DNA of 64,000 nt, from the NCBI GenBank assembly GCA_026874595.1, contig CM049314.1, positions 72,120,300 to 72,184,299 on the forward strand, read 5' to 3'. Source of the DNA: Sipunculus nudus (Eukaryota > Annelida > Sipuncula > Golfingiida > Sipunculidae). The position numbers and the translations under genes were made by a program. Positions 21,992-34,052 of this stretch are shown here, piece after piece. Under the pieces are notes generated by a model that ran no database searches, had not been told where the DNA came from, and saw only the letters and a program-made list of their open reading frames with translations. Positions within the stretch are counted from its first letter, which is position 1. Each line of letters starts with the position of its first letter.

Positions 21992-22479
21992 TTCATGTTT
22001 CTTATGATTAATACGGAATTAGACTTTATTTTAGTTATCTGCAGTTACAATTACTTTCAAATTTATAAACCGAGTATAAGGATATTTATTAACAGCTGCA
22101 GAACAACTGCAGATCGATCGAGCACTGGACCCTTGTTGGGGTCGACCGTGAACAATCTTCCGGCTCCTCTGGTTATACCGGTACTAAAACTCTCAATCTG
22201 TGTTGAGCTCTCTAGAGTCCTGTGTGCTGTCGAGACCACGGAACCCGGTAAAATGCAAAGTTTAACATAATAATTCAGTTTATCAGTTACTTCACCACGA
22301 GCATTACATTTAAAAGATAATATTTTGATAGTTTCAAACGTGATTGCGCTTTTTGCGCCATTGACTCGTTTGAAAGCAATTGAAATTTTATATCCTAATT
22401 TTAAGATATATAAATATTAAATATTGAACCTCTCAACAGTTCGACTACATAACGCAGTGACGTCAGAGAACTGTTTTAC

Positions 22480-22720
22480 AGGAGCCTGGACAGCTGAGTG
22501 GTAAAACGCTTGGCTCTCACCGCTGGCGACCCGGGTTCGATCCCCGGCGTGTCTACGAGAGTGGGTTGTAGTTGCCCGTCCAAGGCCGGTGGTTTTCTCC
22601 GGATACTCCGGTTTCCTCCACCCCTGCAGACTACCGAACACCATCAACCGAGCCAAGGAGAGTGCCTCGATTAGTTATAATTACTATTTGTACAATCCAT
22701 GTAAAATAAGTAAGTTCATA
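22480..22720 (+). mobile_element. tRNA-derived SINE
   Basis: A tRNA-like head has an A-box region (GAGTGGTAAAACGC, 22496-22509) and a perfect B box GGTTCGATCC (22534-22543) inside a stable T-arm stem (ccggg/cccgg). It is followed by a conserved body block (GGTGGTTTTCTCCGGATACT and TTTCCTCCACCCCTGCAGAC) and an AT-rich tail near ACAATCCATGTAAAATAAGT. The body resembles the central domains shared by widespread metazoan SINE superfamilies; the exact superfamily is not assigned here. Confidence 0.85.
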
Positions 22721-22810
22721 TAATAACAGGAAATCCTTTAATTTTTTGTTAAAATTGCCTCAAATGTCCTCTTAACATTGTATATTAAAAAATGTCCCAA
22801 TATGTGAGGG

Positions 22811-22812
<2 letters not shown>

Positions 22813-22851
<39 letters not shown>
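22813..22851. repeat. (AT)n microsatellite
   Basis: About 39 bp of alternating AT. Confidence 0.95.
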
Positions 22852-22852
<1 letters not shown>

Positions 22853-23049
22853 TTGTATATATAACCGTTTTCCTATTGCCCATACATGCATATTAGCATA
22901 AACCTAGAATACTCATTAGAATTATAATGACTTTTCCAGGTCTTTGAAAATCTGGCAAAATGGGGACTTTTAATATACACCTAAAATATCTCTCAAATTT
23001 GACCGTAGGTCATGTCAGCTAGCCGCCGCAGATATTGTTTCATAAGCTC

Positions 23050-23120
23050 TGCACACGTGGATTAGCGGTAGCGCGTCCTGGCGTCTGTTGGGGAAACTAT
23101 CGACAGGTTCAAAGGATTCT
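23050..23120 (+). other. tRNA-like sequence (pseudogene or SINE head)
   Basis: GGATTAGCGGTAGCGC resembles an A box, and ACAGGTTCAAAGGATTC about 45 nt later resembles a B box. Acceptor-stem pairing is not evident, so this is not called as a functional tRNA. Confidence 0.3.
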
Positions 23121-24785
23121 ATTTAGACTTGCTGTCTACTTCGTCAGCTCCAGTGTTCAGTAAGATATGTGCTAGTTTAGATCTCAAGAGAGACTTAGTG
23201 ATGCTCTTATGTGAATATCTAATGCCCCTTTTTCATCATACTAATTATAAATTGTTGCCCTGGAAAAAGCCCTAAAGGACCTGGAGTATTAGTTTACCAG
23301 GCGAGATCAAACCCTGTGATTGTATATATGGTGCAAATCAGCTACCCGTTATCTCATGAACCTCAAGATTAATCTGAATCATTACCAAATTTCCCAGAAA
23401 TATCAATAACACGATGCCAGCAATTTCTAGTTTTCAAAATGATGTTTCCACAACTGAATTTTACTGATCAAGAAATTTTATTATATTACGTCTCTGCAGA
23501 TAAGGTGCAAAATCTGTTTCCTTTTATCTCAGGAACCACTTTACCAGACATTACATAATGCTTATTCTCGTGACCGCCCTGATTTTCCCTTGCAGTTGGC
23601 GCCTCATGCTGTAGTTCACTCTCCATAATTGAAATTGTATTACCTGCTCATTCCGGAATACGTCATAAATATTTAAATTTTAACCTTCATACCATGGTCA
23701 GCGGTGTGTCAGAACAAGGGGAATTAAACGTTTGCGTAGAATGGTTTATTTTCAAAATGGCTTCTTAAAAAAATACAAACGTTAACAATTTAAAATTTTA
23801 TTATTTCTGGTGTTTGCATACTTAATGTAGAACCTAGTACCAATATCCTTGGAAGAACAAAATATCCAGAAGGAGCTGTAAGAACAGCAGGAGCTTTTGG
23901 CCTTCTCAATTCAAATTTTATTTTTCATGGATTATGAATTTAAAAGCGGTTCTTACCATGGTTTAGGGATAGTAGAGCGTGATGCTACAGTTTCCTTGTC
24001 ACATATATTCCGAGGGACTATCTGTGCATTCCGTCCATTGTTGTAAATTAGACATATATGTAGAAATATGGCAAATAAATGGATGGACATTCAGGTGAAA
24101 GAATGGTTATTGACGCCATGAAGAAAAGGTCCAGAAATTCGAATTACTGTCTTTGAATAATAATAAAAAAAAAACAAAACTCAAAGCTAATTAATTCCAC
24201 TCCAATGCCATGTGCACAGAATGCGGAATTAGTAAACACATTTATATGTACTAAGAGCCGCTATGCGGAATGCGTATACGGCCAAACTAATCGCTAAATT
24301 TAGCGATTTTGCTGGTTCCGCTCGGTATACTTGTGGGCCCTTTAATTAAATTGACGGGATTGCTCCTAGCATATGATTGATTTAGTCCAAGATAGTCTAA
24401 AAATGTAATGTTTTTAGTGAACAGTGAGAATCCTTAAACAGAGGAATTTGACTAGAGTGGCAAGAAATATTACTGAAAGTATAAAAAAAGAGCTGAAGCT
24501 TTACTACGAAACGTCAACATAAATGAAACCTCATTTTTTGTCATAAACCAAACATTAACAGACATTAAAACTTTACATACAAAACAATGACGGGTGAAGG
24601 GAAACGTAGAAACCAGTAACTCGTGAACCAAAGTTTACTAAATATGAGATATTACAAATAGAATCCTATTCTTACGTACTGTTGTTTACATTGGTGGCAG
24701 TGATAGAGAGTTAACCTTCACAAGCAGGAAAACGACTGCTGCCGACCAAACAAAACGTCTGTATAATGCCCGAGCTTTCACTTAC

Positions 24786-24893
24786 CACGTTTTTTCTACG
24801 GTTCACCACGTTCTTGAAGGTTGTACTAGGATCTGGCCTGTACCTATTTGGAGGACGTTGCTGGTCGTGAGGATCCACGTTATCTTTGAAATT
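24786..24893 (-). CDS. Possible exon of an unknown gene
   Basis: A 108-nt minus-strand stretch is bounded by a strong acceptor (acattctcttttag) and a consensus donor (AACGTG|gtaagt). It is open in one phase-0 frame of 36 residues, starting NFKDNVDPHDQQRPPNRYRP. The peptide is hydrophilic and proline- and arginine-rich, with no family recognised. It lies downstream of the SLC5-like exons on the same strand but does not look like an SLC5 tail. Confidence 0.3.
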
Positions 24894-25701
24894 CTAAAAG
24901 AGAATGTGACAGAAAGTGGGTTCTTGTACAAAAATGTTCACCTCGTAGCACCCTAGGTGTTTTGGGGTGGCAAACACTGGGAGCTGGACATCAGCAGATT
25001 CTCTCTTTTTTTTTACTCCAAAACGCGTACGATCGCCGTGGGATACCATTAGAAATGGGTCTTTTCTTGGTTACAGTGACGCTGCCGTGTAATGGTGATG
25101 GCATTTACTCAACATCTTGAACAAAAATTAAGAATTAAGAAAAAAAGTACGTCTATACGCTTCATAAGCAGCGGTTACGCTCAACTATTCGCTTCACTAC
25201 AAATATCACAGACTTTTCCAACCCCCGTTTGAATTCGCACGATGCAATCGTCAACTATCAACACAGTATGTATACTGACTTGCTGGTGCGGTCTGAGTTC
25301 AGTTATCCCCCATGCACTGTCTTCATATTCTCATTCTTTCAGTGCTACACGAGTTTGATACGGGCGCAGCCGTGTTTATTTAATTTCTAAGCCAATCAGA
25401 TTTCTTCTACCAGTTCTGCAGATTTGTTTAAACGCAGAACCAAACAGATTTTACTTTATCCAGTACAAACTGACTGGGTTTTTGCAAAACCTGAATAATC
25501 CAGCTATTTCTCACAGAGTGTGAGTGGAAGGTTAGCAGGAGGTAGAGAGTACAATATCTACTGAGCTAAATGTGTGTACCTCAATGTTGATTCATGACAA
25601 TCTGAACACCAAAAACAAACTATGTGCCCCCATGCCCTGTTAAAATAAAGGACTTTGAATTACCAAGAACTACTAATAATGCGGCTGTGCAGATGCCTTA
25701 C

Positions 25702-25860
25702 CTGATTTGAATCTGAGATTTGTCTGGATCGCAGTGGGTCACACCCCAGATTTAAGTAATAAGCAAACAGAACCAAAGATGTGATATAACGCAGCAGAGT
25801 TATAACGACGTCAATGGGAAGCATGAGCATAACACATGTATCAAAATAATAAGAGACTGG
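25702..25860 (-). CDS. Exon of the SLC5-like transporter (TM segment plus CDP motif)
   Basis: On the minus strand a frame reads TLLRYITSLVLFAYY, then CDPLRSRQISDSNQ, and ends at a good donor (AATCAG|gtaagg). A hydrophobic helix followed by CDP...I...DQ/NQ is what SLC5 monocarboxylate-type transporters have after the VQR segment. The length from VQR to CDP also fits. The 5' boundary is unresolved: the available acceptors do not give the phase left open by the preceding exon (26673-26774). A missed boundary or a second frame break is possible. Confidence 0.55.
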
Positions 25861-26672
25861 TTTAGGTATAAAAATGCATGTCGCATTAAATAACGGCCCT
25901 GATCAATAAACACGTTGATCTGACACGGCTCTATAACTGTTAATTATCAACACGACTTCCCCACAGGCGTTGCTCATATACATGTTGTTATCGCGCGGTC
26001 CATTGCTGCAAGTTATTTTAGGTAATATTTACCATCTGGTTCATATACTCTTAAAGTTGTATGTAAAAAAGCATGTGTAAAGGCTGACATTCATGGGTTC
26101 CTCACTTTTTATAAAATGCATCAAATATATACATAGATATTAAGATATCGTTTTGGTTTAATAAGGTATAACGCAATATTTTTCCTGAATTCACTAATAT
26201 ATGAGTATATGAGTATATATATAGACATGTATATACATAATTAAAAACTCAGTATATGTGTGATTATAACGCAAAAATGATTTATCCCACATTATCTGCA
26301 CGTGATTCCTAACTTGGTGACGGTGCTTGGCTTTTATTCATAAACAAATCATAAATAAACAAGTAGGCAAATTCAAATTGTATTATAAAATAATGTCCTC
26401 ATGTCATAGGAGCTAAAGTCTTGATCAAATAAGTGTGAAAACATTTTTCCATAGATCAGGTGGCCATGGATATAGGAAGGATTACTCTACGCATGGTTAT
26501 ATAGCTCTGGCTATCCAAATGTGGTAACATATGCGGTTGAACATCCATTCGACGAAATTCTACCCTTATTCACTACGCAAGTCGGATGCCCGGCCCTTTT
26601 ATTGTTTACTTGTGTTAAATACAAACAAACTTAATATACTTACAACCTGGCTTTGGTCAAAGTAGGAAGTAC

Positions 26673-29239
26673 CGCTGAACGTTATGTTGGTTTGTCCCAA
26701 AGTATACAAACTCATTGAAGTGGGCCACAACAATTGACCAAACTGTCATGCGCTTGGTTGGATCAGGATCAAAGCTGAAAGGGGGAAACATATCTTGAAA
26801 AGCAGGGTCACAATTCGCAGAAGAATCAAATAAGTCTGTTTCCATTGATATGCCGTACTAGTAGAGCAAGTAGCACCGACATATGAAATATGCCATACAG
26901 TTTAATATAAATCTGTACCTTAATAGAAAAAAAATTATTAAAGTCAAATAATAATAGGAACAAAAACGTGAGAGCTAACTTGAAGAAATTTAATCGTCCG
27001 CCTTCCTCTGCCAACTCCCACACTCGAGTAATACTTCCAACTTCAGTCACACCCTGATGATAAAAAAATAATAGATATAAGTCAATACAGGCGATTAATA
27101 TCCGTCCAGTGCATAATTAGGTAAATTATTTTATAATATTTTACTGCTTAGCTAGAAAGACCAAATGCTTAGGCGTTGTCGGCTTTAAATGTTGTTGCTA
27201 CTCAAATGTTTATTTGACTTGACTCACATTTTTTGTTGCTACACCATATACTGTCAGTTTATCCATGTAAGTTGAAGAGTGACCGGGACATAATCAGTTC
27301 ATAAATTTAATTGTGAACATACATGCATATACTGATATAGTTACCTAACCATATCAATTAAGAAACAATGCAGACAGGGGGTTCAAACATTTATCGAGCT
27401 CAGGATCCCTGCACAGGCTTTTATGCCTTTTAGAGATTTGGACGTTAAGAAATTTTATTTACATACCAGAACAGCTATAGCAATGAGCCCAAGTATCATA
27501 ACGGTACCCTGAAACATATCCGTCCAAACTACAGTTTCCATGCCGCCCTGTTAATGCATAGTCCATACATTAAAAACATGATTAGGTTATTTTCAGGGAA
27601 TCTGAGAACTAACATCAAAACTGTGGGACTTGTCCTATCTAGAATATACACTTTAATTCTGAAAGCAATATTTTAATTACTCATTGGTATTGTCGGGCAC
27701 GTTTGATTTATATTTATTGAAAAAGGAAGTAATAGCTATAAGTGAAAACATTAAGGTGTGATAATGGAACTATTTATCGGAAACATTAAACTCACGAGTG
27801 CTGTGTAGGCTATTGCCACTCCTGATATAACTAATATGTTAACCCATCTGGGATATCCAGTAACTGTGAGAAGAATAAAGAAGGACCTTAATTACAAACA
27901 ATATGGGAGTGATGTTTGTTTTGCCGCCTTATTGTTAAAGCAATTCAACATCAGTTTGATCCCATAGCAAAAGATTTACTATGCCTATATATTACATTTA
28001 ACTATTTAATTTTATAACAGTTGTCTTCGTTTAATTTTGTAAATTTGGTACTGATTAAAAAGGCCCAATTTCCAATACAACTGTTTGTATTTCCAGCTAA
28101 AATCAAATCAATTATTTTCATGTAAACATCAAGCGCGTACCTGCTTCGACCGAGGTACTTGGGATATATATGATTAACCCCATGTAGAAAATCTGGAAGA
28201 TATTTGGGAAAGATTTCCATCGTTATTTTACCGCTGAGGGCCAGGAGAAGGTTATACGTGAAAACAATGTAAGGAAATGGTATGCTTAAAATGTAAAGAG
28301 GAATTTTCTAAAAACTTAATAATTTCTTTTGTGTAAACAATTACGCAAAGCAACAATGATTAAACATGTTATGTCCTTTTTCTACATAAGCTTTTATAAA
28401 TACCTGGTACACAGATTGAAAGAAAACACAAAGCCTCCTCAGGTTGAGTGACTCGTACCTCAGGTACAGATACTAAAAATACAGATACGGAGAAATGCCA
28501 CATTAATTATTTATGAAACGTTTTCCGAATAATACATTGAATCAGCTGATGTCCTGTTTGGGGCAGAATACTGAGGAAAAAGATGTGGTTCTCATGGGCA
28601 AAGAAGTTAAAACATATATTCGTTCGTCACTTTAATGACAAAATAAAGCGATATTTGGTATTCTGGACTTTGTCAAATCGCTGGTTAAAATGACTGCCAG
28701 TCCAAGTGATATCATGCATGATTCATCAGCCATATGTATCCTTTTATACGTGGTTTTCATTATGGCAGTATGTACAAGAATATAAGACCAGTCTGTTGAT
28801 TTTTTTTTTAATTTTAAAGGAATGGATTGCTATGCTACAGTTGGTCGGAAACACCAAAATCAAGAGGGGCCTCAGTAGATAAAATACCGTATACAGTTTA
28901 CCTGGACGAAACTGGTGATTTTCAGGTGGTACAGCCGAGGGACGATTACCACGGCCGAGATCATATAATTGAAAGCGTTAGCAATAATTTCCATGTAAGT
29001 CTGGCTTCCATACAAGTAGAATTCTGTTGTTTGGCCAATAAGCGACAGAGCCGATAGGGTAGACATGGTCATCGACATGGCAGTCGGAAGGACCCACAGG
29101 TTCCGAATACCTGTGAAATACTCAGACGTGTTGTTCTTGCGATGCCCAGATGTGGAAAAATATAGACCAATTCCAGCGGAGAAGGCGAGCATCAACCCAA
29201 ACAGAATCCAGTCAACCCACCGAAACCGGTTTCATCCAT
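26673..29239 (-). CDS. Sodium-coupled solute transporter, SLC5/SSS family, N-terminal exons
   Basis: Seven minus-strand exons are 29239-28902, 28472-28404, 28307-28232, 27863-27796, 27547-27467, 27053-26980 and 26774-26673. From the second exon on, all GT/AG sites and phases agree. The protein resembles the SMCT/SLC5A8-like branch, a plasma-membrane Na+ symporter. Landmarks are VDWILFGLMLAFSAGIGLYF (TM1), EYFTGIRNLWVLPTAMS, TGYPRWVNILVISGVAIAYT, GGMETVVWTDMFQG, FDPDPTKR and GTNQHNVQR. About 269 residues are covered, under half of a ~600-residue transporter. Oddities: the only good ATG (29239, MDETGF) is one base out of frame with WVDWILF, as if one base were lost near 29221. After 25702 no further exons are recognised in the remaining minus-strand sequence. 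It may be a decaying gene, an assembly indel, or a gene with a 3' half I cannot see. Confidence 0.85.
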
Positions 29240-29269
29240 GTTCCTGTGAAGTGAAATATACTACTTGAA

Positions 29270-30440
29270 ATAATATTTACCCTAACCAATTACATCAGTC
29301 TTCCTTAGGAGGGTCACCGTGGTTGCTGACACCTGATCCAGCTAGCTGCTCTCTGATTTAATGTCATGCGTCACGTGATATTCCTTATAACAAGTAGCCC
29401 ATAGGATACACTCGGCTGAATTTGACATAAAGGCAATCCTTGAAATAATTATTAAAACAGCAGATAAAGATATTTTTGGGGGGATATTTGAGTTCGTGGA
29501 AAGTAATTACAAACATTTATAATTGGTGGTTTATAAATCTTTAGAGCTTATTATCGGTTAATGCATGGCCATCGCAATTGAGTTCCCATTGCAAGGACAA
29601 TAGTTTGAAACCTGTATACCTAGAAAAGATACATTTTTTGCATATTATTTTTACAACTGTCCGTCAGTGTAAGGGTTAACAGGAATAAATAAAAATTAAA
29701 TAACATTTATCTCTACATATTACTATTTTTACACCACCTGAAAACATTTAATACACAAATATCAGCAGGTCGTAGAATTCACTACCCATCCACGCAGTCT
29801 CCGAGGACGCTGCATGTCGTTTGGGTGCTGCCGTCACGTCACAGATGATGGAATAGTCAGCAAACTAACACCGTCACAGTCAGTTACCTATTGACATCAC
29901 AAAGAGCTTGGGCCGCAAGTGTCTAGATTTTCTAGATAATCTACGTCCCTGCCTTATGCACAGACAAATTACAGCCATTGGACTTAAGTTTAAATTAGGA
30001 GTACAAACAGGCACTGAAGGCGCTGAATGATAAGTTGCAGGTGTTGACTTATCTTGTTAAGCGTAAAGAGGAAAGTGTCCACGACATCTCTGTTGATTCG
30101 GCACTAGAGCAAGTGCAGGTGCAAACCGTTTGTCAGAAATTAAGCCTATTCGCGCTGCATTGGTGATATAGGTGCATCATAAGATATGCAATCGCTGCAG
30201 ATTGATCCAAGATAGGGACATCAAAGTTAGCATATTCGCGTGAAACTAGATTGGTCTTTTATGAACTAGACGTTTTGACGTTGGAATATATGTTTACTGA
30301 GTTTTTGCCAGATGCCAAAGAAAAGAATCGACGATCATATTGTTTTCATATTACTGTATTTTTAAGTTATTGTTGACAACGTATATATGTGCTTTACTGA
30401 ATCTGTGGGGTATATTTCAATACGGTATACCTATATATTT
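29270..30440. other. Intergenic, upstream of the SLC5-like gene
   Basis: It would contain the promoter or leader exon of the minus-strand transporter gene, but no convincing promoter element is seen. The ATG at 29239 follows a possible acceptor (cttcacag), so a 5' leader exon may lie here. Confidence 0.35.
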
Positions 30441-30449
30441 CTAAAGTAT

Positions 30450-31960
30450 ATATTTCTAACGTTTTGAAGCACTATCGGCCAATATCTAACCTTTTGTTCC
30501 TTACTAAAGTGTTAGAAAAGATCGTTGCCACTCGTATCACTTCATACATGAAGGAAAACCATTTGTATGAAGACCAACAGTCTGCATATAGACCTTTTCA
30601 TAGCACTGAAACATGCCTGCTCAAAGTATATAACGATCTTGTCTGGGCTATGGACTCCCAACAAGTATCCATTCTCATACTATTGGATTTATCTGCTGCC
30701 TTTGATGTAGTGGATCATCAGCTCCTGTTACAACGGTTGTCCACCAGGCTTGGAATAAGTGGAGATGCCTTGCAATGGATAAGGTCATACCTGTGCAATC
30801 GAAGTCAGTGTATCAGTGTTGCAGGTCATAAGTCTTCTCCAACTGAGATCACCTACGGTGTTCCACAAGGTTCTGTGCTGGGGCCTCTGTTTTTTACAAT
30901 TTACACATTACCACTTGGTGAATTAGTACGACAGCATGGAATGGATTATCATTTTTATGCTGATGACAGTCAAATTTATGTATCATTTAAACCAGAATCA
31001 AAGGTTCCTATTTCTACCATTGAAACATGCTTGCATGACATAGGTGTTTGGATGTGTCAGAATCTGCTTAAACTCAATGCTGATAAAACTGAGGTTCTGA
31101 TTATCGATACAAACCAGCAAAGGTCAAAAATTCAGTTGAAAACTCTTAATATATTTGACTCTGTAGTTGTGCCAACAAACTGTGCTAGGAACCTGGGGGT
31201 TGTTTTTGACCAAGGGCTTTGCCTTGATAAGCATGTAAATAATATTTGTAGTTTGGCTTTTTACCACCTGCGTAATATAGCTAGGATAAAGGGTTTCCTA
31301 ACTCAAGATTCACAAATAACATTAATTCATGCGTTCATCAGTTCAAGGATTGACTGTTACAACTCTTTGCTATGTGGTCTTCCTAGCAAGTTACTGGACC
31401 GGCTTCAGCGAGTGCAGAATGCAGCTGCTAGGCTTGTAACTGGTGCCAAGAAGCGCGACCACATTACACCTATATTTAAAGAACTCCATTGGCTCCCGGA
31501 GCGACAGCGCATTGATTTTAAAATTTTATTATTAGTATACAAAGCCATAAATGGTCAATCGCCTATTTACATTAGGAACCTCTTAACTTTTTATGTTCCA
31601 GTCAGGCAGCTTAGGTCATCTGACCAAGGGCTTTTAGTGATTCCTAAAGCACGAAGTGAGATGTGTCGTTCGAGAGCTTTCTCAGCTGTGGCACCAAGGT
31701 TGTGGAATGAACTTCCGCACTCAATCAGAGCTTCACCATCTTTAGCTTCATTTAGAAGAAATCTTAAAACTTACCTTTTTATATTAGCTTTTGGTAGTTC
31801 TTAGGAATTAGGGTTTAACTTTTAGGAATCTTTGTTTTAGTAGGAATCTACATTTTATGTTTTAGAAAGACTGTGCTTTGTGTCTTGTAAAGCGCTTTTG
31901 ATAACTATTTTGATTAATTAGCGCTATATAAATTAAATATATTAATATATTATTATAAGT
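30450..31960 (+). mobile_element. 5'-truncated CR1/L2-type LINE
   Basis: The element starts abruptly inside the reverse transcriptase and runs to a 3' UTR with the paired motif AAGCGCTTTTG ... TAGCGCTATATAAATTAAAT and an AT-rich microsatellite tail. That 3' end is characteristic of CR1/L2-like non-LTR retrotransposons. No endonuclease or ORF1 is present, which fits incomplete reverse transcription on insertion. The long unbroken frame indicates a fairly recent copy. Confidence 0.88.
30464..31804 (+). CDS. Non-LTR retrotransposon reverse transcriptase, 5'-truncated
   Basis: The frame is open for 446 codons without a stop. There is no true start: the first codon of the open stretch is TTG, and the protein begins in the finger region (HYRPISNLLFLTKVLE). 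RT motifs appear in order: motif A LLDLSAAFD (residues 73-81, catalytic Asp), motif B GVPQGSVLGP (132-141) and motif C FYADD (164-168). The C-terminal half carries HITPIFKELHWLP and RAFSAVAPRLWNELPHSIR, a domain shared by CR1/L2/jockey-like elements. Its enzyme would copy element RNA at the target site. This copy lacks the endonuclease, so it is unlikely to move on its own. Confidence 0.92.
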   Translation: MKHYRPISNLLFLTKVLEKIVATRITSYMKENHLYEDQQSAYRPFHSTETCLLKVYNDLVWAMDSQQVSILILLDLSAAFDVVDHQLLLQRLSTRLGISGDALQWIRSYLCNRSQCISVAGHKSSPTEITYGVPQGSVLGPLFFTIYTLPLGELVRQHGMDYHFYADDSQIYVSFKPESKVPISTIETCLHDIGVWMCQNLLKLNADKTEVLIIDTNQQRSKIQLKTLNIFDSVVVPTNCARNLGVVFDQGLCLDKHVNNICSLAFYHLRNIARIKGFLTQDSQITLIHAFISSRIDCYNSLLCGLPSKLLDRLQRVQNAAARLVTGAKKRDHITPIFKELHWLPERQRIDFKILLLVYKAINGQSPIYIRNLLTFYVPVRQLRSSDQGLLVIPKARSEMCRSRAFSAVAPRLWNELPHSIRASPSLASFRRNLKTYLFILAFGSS

Positions 31961-33991
31961 ATACTGAATGAATTCAGTTTATTAAAACTTGCTTGCTCTG
32001 TGAGACTACTTGTTTTTGCATGCGTTATAATTAACCTTGGAGAATCTTATGCATGATCCGTTTTACCCCATTAAGAAATGTGAGAATGAACAAGTCTATT
32101 GCTCTTTCTTGGAATTTAATTGCACTTAAATATGAAGCCTGTCATGCGGGTTTATCTTGAATGGTTGCAATTCAATATAACATGGAAACCCACTTTCAAG
32201 GTAAAACGTCCAATATTATACATCGATTCAGTACGACATAAACAAATGTGATATGAAAATCAAAGTATTCTTGAGCGATATTGGAAGAAATTTACATGTG
32301 TTATCGAAAACCTAAAAAATTACGGATATTTGTTTGTTTCATAAATCAGTACATGAAAGTTACAAATATTTTTCCTATTATAACCAAAAAAAAAAAAAAG
32401 ATAGTGCAGTAGGCTTTCCGTCGTTGTCACTGAATGCAGGTAACTTCTCAAAGGATATCAGTTAATAACCGGGTGATTTTTTATCGTTGGAATCTCATAA
32501 AACCGTCGATTCCCATTGCCCACGAAATCCCCAATATATAAATGAATGCTTGACTTTTAACTTGAGATTGAATACGTGTGAAACATAACAAGTGCTTCTG
32601 ACATTTCTTTAGAAGTGATTGGACTTATTTTGTTCAATCTCTACATTCTGTCAAATTTACATATGTGGCATATCATTTTACTCTAATGATCTTATAAAAA
32701 ATATCTGTTACGCAACCTGAAACACTGTGAAGAATGACTTTAAGGATACTCAAAATGATGATTCCCAAAAATTGACGGTAAGAAAAACATAATACAGTTC
32801 AGGTTTCAGGGCAAATATATCCCAGATCTCATAGAAAATTTTATATTACATTGAGAGATCTATTTGATACGTTATGTGCCAAAATGATTTTAGGGTGCAC
32901 AACTTTTTCAAAGAGCCAGCAGAATATGGGTCACAGATGAAATATGTCTGGTTCCAAAAGAGACCACCAGAGGCCCCTAGTTTTTTTTGTACGAGGGTTC
33001 TTGTAATAAATGTGAACAATCTGTTAACTGTCTGATTATCAGGTGCTAAAAATACAGTTTGTTGTCCATATTTTACATAATATAGGTAACATTAATCTTA
33101 TTTCACTGTAAAAACATGATTTTACTAGGCCAGAAGTCAAGTTTGCTGCCTATGGTATGGAATAGGTCACACTAACAAAATTTCCTGGTACAAATAATAA
33201 TTCACAAGGGTCAACCAGGAACTAAATTTAGGCATAACAATTTGTGCAGGTCCGACTTTCAGGGTGATAACATCATTTTTCTGTTCCAAAAGGCTTGCAG
33301 AATATAGCGGACCGTGACCTAAATTAAGGTTTCCCATGAATTGGGAAATGGGATTTCTTCGTGAAATGGCCCAGGACGTGCCTGGATGTTAGGTCAGAAA
33401 TGTTTATGCGAAAGGGTAAGAGTTGTGACTGTCTCACTCTGAGGATATTCAAATCATATTTCTTTTCCCTTAGGTCGAGGAACTATGACCTATTTTTTTT
33501 CACGAAAAAAGTGGTCCAGGACCTGCCTGGTTATTACAACAGAAGATTAGGATTTGTGTCCTGTCTCACTTTTAGGCTGTTCACGTTGAATCACGTTGAA
33601 CGGGTACCAATGATAAGGAAATAGAAAATTCTCAATAGAAAATTCTTATGATTGGTACTGAAGCTATATTTCTTTCATAAAAGAAATGTATATTTACCGG
33701 GTTAAAAACCAGAGGCATTGTTGTTTGATTGGTTATACATATGTAAAAGCAATTGTAAGCATAGATTTAACCATTCAAAATGAATGGACACGGACACAAT
33801 TACAAGAAAAAAGTGTTGATTAGCGTCCAGTTGTATGTAAATATATGCTGAACCGCTATTGCTTAATTATTAGTATATAGGCCGTAACACATACGTTGAA
33901 AATAAAAAATAAAAAACAGATTTCATGGATTGAATATGATCTGTTTATAATAGATGAACCTATCATTACTATTGGACATTGTACAAATATT

Positions 33992-33994
<3 letters not shown>

Positions 33995-34051
<57 letters not shown>
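33995..34051. repeat. (AT)n microsatellite
   Basis: About 57 bp of alternating AT; it produces a spurious Tyr-Ile frame on the minus strand. Confidence 0.95.

Positions 34052-34052
<1 letters not shown>

Noticed and set aside
23486-23626. 46-codon minus-strand frame starting MESELQHEAP
   Set aside because: Hydrophilic and plausible, but too short to support without splice sites or similarity.
28827-29057. Plus-strand 76-codon frame
   Set aside because: Antisense shadow of SLC5-like exon 1.
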